Source of the DNA: an uncultured Actinomycetes bacterium
GTDB taxonomy: Bacteria; Actinomycetota; Actinomycetes; Nanopelagicales; Nanopelagicaceae
Reading direction: 5' to 3'
Assembly (NCBI GenBank): GCA_903953805.1
Contig: CAJBLC010000167.1
Span: 1 to 8,301 of the forward strand
DNA: 8,301 bases
This document shows, piece by piece, positions 1-5,279 of this stretch (position 1 is its first letter; each line of letters starts with the position of its first letter). The translations under genes and the position numbers were made by a program. The notes beneath the pieces were generated by a model that was given only the letters and a program-made list of their open reading frames with translations, had not been told where the DNA came from and did not search any database.

Positions 1-63
1 GATGCGTGCACCTTGATCGAGATCAATCGAGACCGAGATCTCTGAACCATCGATATGTTGCAT
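1..63 (-). CDS. 5' end of a probable aldose 1-epimerase (galactose mutarotase)-like protein, truncated by the window edge
   Basis: On the minus strand an ATG at 63-61 follows the TAA of the sugar kinase directly (TAAATG) and opens a frame that runs 21 codons to the window edge without a stop. The peptide begins MQHIDGSEIS and continues with SIDLDQGARI. The pattern of short beta strands ending in a G-A/G-R-I turn resembles the N-terminus of aldose 1-epimerases, which interconvert alpha and beta anomers of sugars. A GAG seven bases before the ATG, inside the end of the kinase gene, could serve as ribosome binding site. Position immediately after a sugar kinase fits a mutarotase. Only 21 residues are visible, so the family call is an inference; that a gene starts here is better supported. 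Confidence 0.5.
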   Translation of the reverse strand, partial: MQHIDGSEISVSIDLDQGARI

Positions 64-975
64 TTAATTACTCAATTCATTGAGGTACGGAGGTTGTGCT
101 CCTGGGCGACTGCAGGTGATTGCTGCAGCTGCGGCTGCACGTGTAAGAACAGCTTTGAGGGTCTCGCCTTCAAGGCCAGCGACACCGTACTTCACAACAC
201 CTTCGACCAAGATCGCACCGACTGTGTCACCAGCCCCGACGGTATCGGCGACGGTTACCTTCACACCCGGAACTTGAACAGTTCCCTGACGAGTGATGCC
301 CATCAATCCCTCAGAACCAAGTGTGATCACAACAAGATCAACGCCCATCGATAGCCATTCAGCTGCAACATCCGCCTGTGGGCGACCTGGATAAAGCCAA
401 GCAATGTCATCTTCAGAGACCTTCACAACGTTGGAGATCGCCGCCCACTTTTTGACGATTGATTCATAACGAGCGCGGTCACTGACAACTGATGGTCGAA
501 CATTGGGATCAAAGACGATTGGTGCAAACTGATTGATCTCTTGCGCCCACTCAAAGAGCACTGATGCACCAGGTTCAACAAGTGGAACAAGTGTGCCGAT
601 ATGGAAGACCGCAGGATTACCAACAGCAGGATTTGGAAGCCAATCGCGTTGGAAATCAAAGGTCGCGGTGCCATCGATCAAGAATTCATAGGATGCTGAA
701 CCAGATGCATCAAGTGTGACTGTTGCAAGGCACATCGGCTTATCGGAAAACTTTACATAGTCGAGCTTCACACCATCGGCATCGAACTCAGCCTTTGCTT
801 GCTTGCCATAATCATTAGTAGACATGCCATCGATAAAGTAAGAATCGAATCCGAGGCGAGCAAGTGCCTTCGCGGTATTCGCTGGTCCACCGCCGACAAC
901 TGCGAGGCGTTCACCGTTTGCTTGTGGGATGAGATCGATCAGGACTTCACCAGCGACCCAGATTGGTTTGCTCAA
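64..975 (-). CDS. PfkB-family sugar kinase, fructokinase-like
   Basis: Predicted cytoplasmic ribokinase/PfkB-fold kinase of 303 residues, the usual length, phosphorylating a sugar (probably fructose or a related ketose) with ATP. Visible signatures are the N-terminal beta strand and D14 in GEVLIDLIP (residues 9-17), the GGGPANTAKALARLG substrate-side motif (28-42), FDPNVRP (155-161), KVSEDDIAWL (185-194), and the C-terminal ATP/anion-hole motif DTVGAGD (244-250), with D250 the expected catalytic base. The GGxPAN and KVSEDD forms are typical of fructokinases rather than ribokinases, but substrate cannot be fixed from sequence. The residue after GAGDT is Val where Phe is common. Translation starts with TTG overlapping the TGA of the upstream gene (TTGA) and preceded by GGAG at a six-base spacing, so the two are probably co-translated. 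Confidence 0.93.
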   Translation of the reverse strand: MSKPIWVAGEVLIDLIPQANGERLAVVGGGPANTAKALARLGFDSYFIDGMSTNDYGKQAKAEFDADGVKLDYVKFSDKPMCLATVTLDASGSASYEFLIDGTATFDFQRDWLPNPAVGNPAVFHIGTLVPLVEPGASVLFEWAQEINQFAPIVFDPNVRPSVVSDRARYESIVKKWAAISNVVKVSEDDIAWLYPGRPQADVAAEWLSMGVDLVVITLGSEGLMGITRQGTVQVPGVKVTVADTVGAGDTVGAILVEGVVKYGVAGLEGETLKAVLTRAAAAAAITCSRPGAQPPYLNELSN

Positions 976-1457
976 TTTTCACTCCGTGTACTTTTTAGAT
1001 ACGTCTCAAGAATTTCAACTGCGATATTGTGATCGTCGATCTGATGTAAACCGGTGATCATGATAGAACCGCGAGTTCCAACTCCTTCAACAATCAGAGG
1101 GAATCCGCCACCATGAACGGCGTAAACATCTTCTGGAGCATGATTGACGGCATGCCAATCAATACCCATCTCTTCGGCTTTGACCCGCTCATACATCGTT
1201 GAGTGGCCAGTAAGTGCGACCACTGCCGCCTTACGAATGATCCACGTATCGTTGCTGGCATCGGTTCCAGGTAGCGATGCATGGAAGGCGACCCATCCAC
1301 CCATCCGAATTTCGATTGCGATCGGCAGATCTCTCTCGTGCGCGATCCTCAGGGCAGTCTCACCTATTGCTAGCGCAGTTTTTACATCAAGGGTCGGTAG
1401 TTGAAGATTCTTCTCTTGAAGCGCGAGCTCTTCGCTCGTGAAGTCCCCCGTAGTCAT
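972..1457 (-). CDS. UPF0303 / heme-degrading-domain (HbpS-GlcG-like) family protein
   Basis: A 161-residue protein matching the UPF0303 (YBR137W-like) family of the GlcG/HbpS/PduO-C fold. Family hallmarks are LQLPTLDVKTALAIG (18-32), LPIAIEIRMGG (44-54), the strongly conserved LPGTDASNDTWIIRKAAVV (62-80), HGGGFP (115-120) and GVGTRGSIMITGLHQIDDH (125-143). Some members of this fold bind or degrade heme, but the role of this branch is not established, so the heme label is only a family name. Length is typical. The frame also allows GTG two codons upstream at 1463. ATG at 1457 is preferred because a TAGAGT -10 box ends exactly six bases before it, which fits a leaderless start, and no good Shine-Dalgarno is present. 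Its TGA overlaps the TTG of the sugar kinase, implying a shared transcript and possibly a role in sugar metabolism. Confidence 0.88.
   Translation of the reverse strand: MTTGDFTSEELALQEKNLQLPTLDVKTALAIGETALRIAHERDLPIAIEIRMGGWVAFHASLPGTDASNDTWIIRKAAVVALTGHSTMYERVKAEEMGIDWHAVNHAPEDVYAVHGGGFPLIVEGVGTRGSIMITGLHQIDDHNIAVEILETYLKSTRSEN
982..985 (-). promoter_or_regulatory. Shine-Dalgarno GGAG for the TTG start of the sugar kinase
   Basis: The minus strand reads GGAG-TGAAAA-TTG, a good ribosome binding site six bases from a TTG codon. It supports the rare TTG as the true start, since no ATG lies nearby and the family's first beta strand (PIWVAGE) begins at residue 4. The site lies within the last codons of the upstream UPF0303 gene. 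Confidence 0.7.
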
Positions 1458-1463
1458 AGGCAC

Positions 1464-1469
1464 ACTCTA
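1464..1469 (-). promoter_or_regulatory. -10 element (TAGAGT) of a leaderless promoter for the UPF0303-kinase unit
   Basis: On the minus strand TAGAGT fits the actinobacterial TANNNT -10 pattern and is followed by six bases and then ATG at 1457, placing the transcription start at or next to the A of the start codon. No convincing -35 is visible; the expected position lies within the first codons of the divergent aldo/keto reductase. Confidence 0.5.
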
Positions 1470-1470
1470 A

Positions 1471-1476
1471 TAGAAT
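1471..1476 (+). promoter_or_regulatory. -10 element (TAGAAT) of a leaderless promoter for the aldo/keto reductase
   Basis: TAGAAT fits TANNNT and is followed by CGCCTT and then the ATG at 1483, so transcription probably begins at the start codon itself. There is no Shine-Dalgarno before this ATG. The -35 region would fall inside the start of the opposite gene. Only one base separates this box from the opposing -10 box. Confidence 0.6.
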
Positions 1477-1482
1477 CGCCTT

Positions 1483-2421
1483 ATGGAATCCTCACACATC
1501 GCGCTCCCGTCCACTGACCTTCATGTCCACCCATTGTGCCTTGGCAGCAATGTCATGGGCTACTCATCAACTGCCGAAGAGTCCTTCGCAGTGCTTGATG
1601 CATATTCCAAACATGGTGGAAATTTCATCGATACCGCCGATATGTATTCCGAATGGAAGCCAGGCAATGTGGGCCATGAATCAGAGACGATCATTGGTCA
1701 ATGGATGAAGGATCGCGGCAATCGCGCCGATATGGTGATCGCGACCAAGGTATCCAAACTTTCCACTCGCCCAGGACTTTCAGCTGCCAATATCAAAGCT
1801 GCCGTAGATGATTCGCTCAAGGCGCTGCAGACTGATTACATCGATATTTACTATGCCCACGCTGATGATGAGACCGTGCCACTGACTGAGACGCTTCAGG
1901 CATTCACAGATCTCGTCACCGCTGGCAAGGTTCGTTATATCGCGGCATCGAATTACACCGGTGCTCGCCTCCAAGAGGCTCTCGATATCTCCGATGCAAA
2001 CGGCTTTGCGAAGTACACCGGCGTTCAGAACCAATACAACCTATTGGATCGCCAGCCATACGAGAGCGATCTCGTCAAAGTAATTGAACACAATGGACTT
2101 TGGGGCGCACCGTTCTATGGCCTTGCTCGCGGATTCTTATCAGGAAAGTACGCACCAGGAGTTACTGTGGAATCAGTTCGGGCTTCTGGCACTGTTGAAT
2201 ATCAGAATGATCGTGGTTGGGGCGTCATGGCAGCTCTTCGCGAGATCGCTCAGAACCATGGATGTTCAGTTTCTGCAGTTGCACTCGCTTGGTTGCGTGA
2301 CCGCAAGGGCGTATCTACTCCGATTGCATCAGCGCGTATCGCTTCGCAACTGGAAGAGATAGTTCAGGTTGTTGAACTCAGCGGCGATGAGATCGCTCGG
2401 TTAACTCAGCTCAGCAACTAA
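1483..2421 (+). CDS. Aldo/keto reductase
   Basis: A 312-residue NADP(H)-dependent TIM-barrel oxidoreductase expected to reduce aldehydes or ketones, including sugar-derived carbonyls, in the cytoplasm. The full catalytic tetrad is present: D50 in NFIDTADMY, Y55, K89 in IATKV and H126 in IYYAH. Other family marks are the C-terminal side of strand 6 at VQNQYNLLDR (181-190), the GLARGFLSGKY segment (213-223), and the cofactor-phosphate region STPIASARIASQL (278-290). Length is normal and the start is fixed by the leaderless promoter arrangement. It is divergent from the UPF0303-sugar kinase unit, which suggests but does not prove related substrates. Its TAA ends directly against the stop codon of the convergent gene, with no terminator between. 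Substrate is unknown. Confidence 0.94.
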   Translation: MESSHIALPSTDLHVHPLCLGSNVMGYSSTAEESFAVLDAYSKHGGNFIDTADMYSEWKPGNVGHESETIIGQWMKDRGNRADMVIATKVSKLSTRPGLSAANIKAAVDDSLKALQTDYIDIYYAHADDETVPLTETLQAFTDLVTAGKVRYIAASNYTGARLQEALDISDANGFAKYTGVQNQYNLLDRQPYESDLVKVIEHNGLWGAPFYGLARGFLSGKYAPGVTVESVRASGTVEYQNDRGWGVMAALREIAQNHGCSVSAVALAWLRDRKGVSTPIASARIASQLEEIVQVVELSGDEIARLTQLSN

Positions 2422-3345
2422 TCACGGGGTTGCGGTTGGTGCGGGGCGTGCGCCACCACCATTTCCACCGCCACCAGCACCACCTGCACCTGGTGCGCCA
2501 CCACCGAGCGTTGAGAGGCAAGCCTGCAGAGCTGCGGCAACCTTTGGATCTGTGCGATCAGGACGAGCCCCTGGAGCAAGAGTTACACCATTCTTGGCAA
2601 GACAGGCAGTGAAGGCTGGGTTGTTGAAACGTCCGCCTCCTGCGCCGCCATTTCCGCCACCAGCGCCGCCACCAACGGATGGCTGACCTGATGTTGCACC
2701 CGTTGCTGGTGCAGTACCAGAAGTAGTGCCACCAGCTGCAGCAGTTCCACGAGTTCGCTTAGTTCCAGTTGGTGCTGTGCCACCTGCCGCAGCACCAGCG
2801 GGTGCGCCATTACTTGCTGCACCAGTTGCGCCTGTCGCGCCAGCCGCTCCAGTATCGCGAACGCTTACTGCATCACCAGCAGCGATAGGTGTTGAAGGTG
2901 CTGCATCTAATGTAATTGTCACAGTGTTGCCGTTGACCTTAGAAATAGTTCCACTTAAACGCGAACCGCCACCAAATCCACCACCAGCAAATCCTGATGT
3001 AGCGCCTGCTGCTCCAGCGCCGGCAAAAGCTCCAGCACCAGCTGCACCTGCACCTGCACCTGCACCTGCACCTGCAGCGCCAGTGAATGCGCCACCAGCA
3101 GCAGCGCCACGAACACGTGAAGCGAAGTTAGAAAGTGCATTTGTAGTTGCAGATGCTGCATGGCTATTGCCATACCAAATACCGCCAGATACGGATGCAG
3201 TAATTACTACGAGTGCGCCGAGGATCGCGGTGTACTTGTTGGTCCACTTGTAAGTGCCCTTTGCGATCTGCTCTTGCAAATTATCTTCTACCTCAGTTGC
3301 AAAGAGATCGAAATCATCCGATGGATTGGTGTTGATATTACTCAT
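2422..3345 (-). CDS. Ala/Gly-rich single-pass membrane protein, fourth component of the MacB-type operon, function unknown
   Basis: A 307-residue protein I do not recognise as a named family. In order: a polar acidic cytoplasmic segment (1-37); one transmembrane helix (about 38-58, from YTAILGALVVITA to GIWYG); an Ala/Gly-rich linker (79-128) with GA dipeptide repeats and GGGFGGG; a short beta-rich module (129-163, LSGTISKVNGNTVTITL onward) resembling DUF5666-like or OB-like repeats; a second Ala/Gly/Thr-rich linker (165-239); a C-terminal segment with FTACLAKNGV, DPKVAAAL and QACL (245-278) carrying the only two cysteines, C248 and C276; and a Gly/Pro tail. ATG at 3345 overlaps the permease stop by eight bases and has GAGG nine bases upstream. 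A GTG at 3399 would add 18 residues deep in the permease gene and is unlikely. The architecture suggests a wall-side partner of the exporter; this is inference. Confidence 0.82.
   Translation of the reverse strand: MSNINTNPSDDFDLFATEVEDNLQEQIAKGTYKWTNKYTAILGALVVITASVSGGIWYGNSHAASATTNALSNFASRVRGAAAGGAFTGAAGAGAGAGAGAAGAGAFAGAGAAGATSGFAGGGFGGGSRLSGTISKVNGNTVTITLDAAPSTPIAAGDAVSVRDTGAAGATGATGAASNGAPAGAAAGGTAPTGTKRTRGTAAAGGTTSGTAPATGATSGQPSVGGGAGGGNGGAGGGRFNNPAFTACLAKNGVTLAPGARPDRTDPKVAAALQACLSTLGGGAPGAGGAGGGGNGGGARPAPTATP
3043..3076. repeat. Tandem hexanucleotide TGCACC, five full copies plus four bases
   Basis: A perfect run of TGCACC units lies in frame within the Ala/Gly-rich gene and encodes alternating Ala-Gly (around residues 91-101 of the protein). 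Gain or loss of a unit would add or remove one Ala-Gly pair without a frameshift. Confidence 0.9.
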
Positions 3346-4558
3346 GGCGGAGTGCCTCGATTGGTCGTAGGGATGCTGCGCGTGAAGCTGGGTAGCCACC
3401 GAAGAAGAGTCCGATCAGGACCGATACTCCGAAAGCTAAGAGAACTGATGCGGGGACGATCACCGGTTGAATTCCAATGATCTTAAAGTGTGAACCGATA
3501 TAGCCACCGATGACACCGATGCCACCGCCGACGAGCGACAAGATCGTTGCCTCGATCAAGAACTGAGACAAGATCGCACCCTTTGGGGCGCCGATCGCTT
3601 TGCGGATACCGATCTCGCGCGTACGTTCAATAACGGTGACGAGCATGATGTTGGTGATACCGATTCCACCGACGAGAAGTGAGATCGCTGCAACAACACC
3701 CAAAAGCACGGTAAAGACGCTGCTATTTGATGATGAGGTCGCAAGCAAGGAAGCCTGGTTGAGCGTGCGGTAATCGCGGTTATTGGTGTTCTTGACCTTG
3801 TGCTGGGCATCCATGATGGTGTTGATCTCAGTCTGAGCGAGATCTTGAACGCCAGCAGATTTTGCCTCAACCACGATTGATTGGAGTGAGTTATAGCCAG
3901 TGAGTGAACGCTGTACCGCAGTAAGGGGAGCAACTACAAGTGAGTCACCATCTTGGAATCCATTGGAACCCTTGACGGTCGTAGTACCAATAACGGTGAA
4001 CGGAATTCCACCACAACGAATCACTTGACCGATTGGGCTCTGAGTTCCGAAGAGATCGGTAGCGGTTGTGTTTCCGATAACTGCTACGCGACGGCCCTGA
4101 ACTACATCGTCGTTGGTGAAATATGAACCTTTGGCGATCGAGGTATTAGATGCCTCAAACCACGCTGGCCAGGTTCCATTGAAAGTTCCTGGTGTAGATG
4201 TATTTGTTCCATTGGTACAGGTCGCATTTGCGGATGCAACAGGAGCAACCTGCTTAATATCAGGAGCCTTAATTGCGCTAGAGAGAGCAAGCGCATCGGC
4301 AACAGTGAGTGGCTTCGAAGATGCAGATCTGGAGGCAGCCTGGCGACCGAAACCACCGCGGTTCGCTTGAATAGTGATGGTGTTGGTGCCGAGGCGATCA
4401 ATTGACGATTGGATCTGCTTAGAAGATCCATTTCCGACGGCGATCAAGATGATCACTGATGCAACGCCGATGGCAATTCCCAAAGTGGTAAGCGCGGTAC
4501 GAAGTTTGTTGGTGCCCAACCCGCGAATCGCGAAGCGAACGATCTCAAGGATATTCAT
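3338..4558 (-). CDS. MacB/FtsX-type ABC transporter permease
   Basis: A 406-residue permease of the MacB (type VII ABC) class, which uses ATP hydrolysis in the cytoplasm to drive movement of an extracytoplasmic domain rather than moving substrate through the bilayer. Order: an amphipathic N-terminus with RGLGTNKLRTALTTLGIAIG leading into TM1 (about 22-42); a MacB periplasmic-core-like extracytoplasmic domain (about 43-280); then three helices of the FtsX domain (about 281-309, 333-357, 368-388) with the conserved cytoplasmic loop ERTREIGIRKAIGAPKGAIL (311-330) and the C-terminal PASRAASLRPIEALRHE. The only cysteines, C114 and C182, are both in the extracytoplasmic domain. The ATG overlaps the TGA of the ATPase gene (ATGA), so subunits are co-translated. 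Gram-negative MacB fuses the ATPase and permease; here they are separate. The substrate is unknown. Confidence 0.95.
   Translation of the reverse strand: MNILEIVRFAIRGLGTNKLRTALTTLGIAIGVASVIILIAVGNGSSKQIQSSIDRLGTNTITIQANRGGFGRQAASRSASSKPLTVADALALSSAIKAPDIKQVAPVASANATCTNGTNTSTPGTFNGTWPAWFEASNTSIAKGSYFTNDDVVQGRRVAVIGNTTATDLFGTQSPIGQVIRCGGIPFTVIGTTTVKGSNGFQDGDSLVVAPLTAVQRSLTGYNSLQSIVVEAKSAGVQDLAQTEINTIMDAQHKVKNTNNRDYRTLNQASLLATSSSNSSVFTVLLGVVAAISLLVGGIGITNIMLVTVIERTREIGIRKAIGAPKGAILSQFLIEATILSLVGGGIGVIGGYIGSHFKIIGIQPVIVPASVLLAFGVSVLIGLFFGGYPASRAASLRPIEALRHE
3355..3358 (-). promoter_or_regulatory. Shine-Dalgarno GAGG supporting the ATG at 3345
   Basis: The minus strand reads GAGG, nine bases, then ATG, all within the last codons of the permease gene. 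It favours the ATG start of the Ala/Gly-rich protein over the upstream GTG at 3399. Confidence 0.45.
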
Positions 4559-5271
4559 GCCACACGACCTTTGTTGAGGGTATCGGAGATGATCTTTCCG
4601 TCGCGCATGCGGACCACACGCTTGGCACGAGCTGCAACATCATCTTCGTGAGTAATCACGACGACGGTGCGACCAGCAGCATTGATCTGATCGAAGAGAT
4701 CTAAGAGATCACTCGTTGATTTAGAGTCGAGCGCACCGGTTGGTTCATCAGCTAAAAGTAGAGCTGGACGGGTAGCGAGGGCCCGGGCTACTGCCACGCG
4801 CTGTTGTTGGCCACCAGATAACTCAGTTGGTTCGTGATCGACGCGATCGGCAAGACCAACTACCTCAAGAGCCTTGAGAGCACGCTTGCGACGTTCATCC
4901 TTCTTAATGCCTTGATAGGCCAATGGGAGTTCAACATTTGCGACAGCTGTGGTGCGAGCAATGAGGTTAAAGGATTGGAAGATAAAACCAATCTTGCGGC
5001 CACGTACGATAGATAGAGCATTCTCATCCATCGAATCGATCTCAATCCCGTCAAGGAAGTACTTTCCCTTAGTCATGACATCGAGTGCGCCCAAGATATT
5101 CATGAGCGTCGATTTTCCTGAGCCCGATGGGCCCATGATCGCGACATATTCGCCGGGCATGATCGTGAGATCAACACCAGCGAGTGCATAGATCGCAGCA
5201 TCGCCTTCGCCATAGCGCTTGATCGCACCACGGACGTCGATGATTGGCTGCAACGCAGTATCAGTGGTCAT
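4555..5271 (-). CDS. ABC transporter ATP-binding protein, LolD/MacB class
   Basis: Cytoplasmic ATPase of 238 residues for the adjoining permease. All nucleotide-binding motifs are intact (numbered from the ATG): Walker A GPSGSGKST (47-55), Q-loop Q99 in FQSFNL, signature LSGGQQQR (151-158), Walker B LLLADEP (171-177) with E176 catalytic, the D-loop ALD, and H208 of the H-loop in ITHEDD. The sequence FQSFNLIARTTAVANVELPL is characteristic of the MacB/LolD/FtsE group. It has no cysteine. ATG at 5271 is eight bases after the adaptor stop codon. A TTG at 5283 overlapping that stop (TTGA) would add four residues, and neither has a clear Shine-Dalgarno, so the start is ambiguous. The 3' end overlaps the permease start by four bases. 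Confidence 0.96.
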   Translation of the reverse strand: MTTDTALQPIIDVRGAIKRYGEGDAAIYALAGVDLTIMPGEYVAIMGPSGSGKSTLMNILGALDVMTKGKYFLDGIEIDSMDENALSIVRGRKIGFIFQSFNLIARTTAVANVELPLAYQGIKKDERRKRALKALEVVGLADRVDHEPTELSGGQQQRVAVARALATRPALLLADEPTGALDSKSTSDLLDLFDQINAAGRTVVVITHEDDVAARAKRVVRMRDGKIISDTLNKGRVA

Positions 5272-5279
5272 GTGTGGGA

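Noticed and set aside
2414..2433. Inverted repeat GCAAC...GTTGC spanning the two convergent stop codons
   Set aside because: Only a five-base stem with a ten-base loop and no T-run on either strand; not a credible intrinsic terminator.
2726..3253. Plus-strand open frame of 175 codons, rich in Ala and Pro
   Set aside because: It is antisense to the Ala/Gly-rich gene; GC-rich low-complexity codons such as GCx and GGx create long open frames on the other strand. There is no Shine-Dalgarno or promoter, and no recognisable domain.
3346..3399. GTG-initiated 18-residue N-terminal extension of the Ala/Gly-rich protein
   Set aside because: The extension falls wholly within the permease coding sequence and has a polar, His-rich composition; the ATG at 3345 has a Shine-Dalgarno and a standard short overlap.
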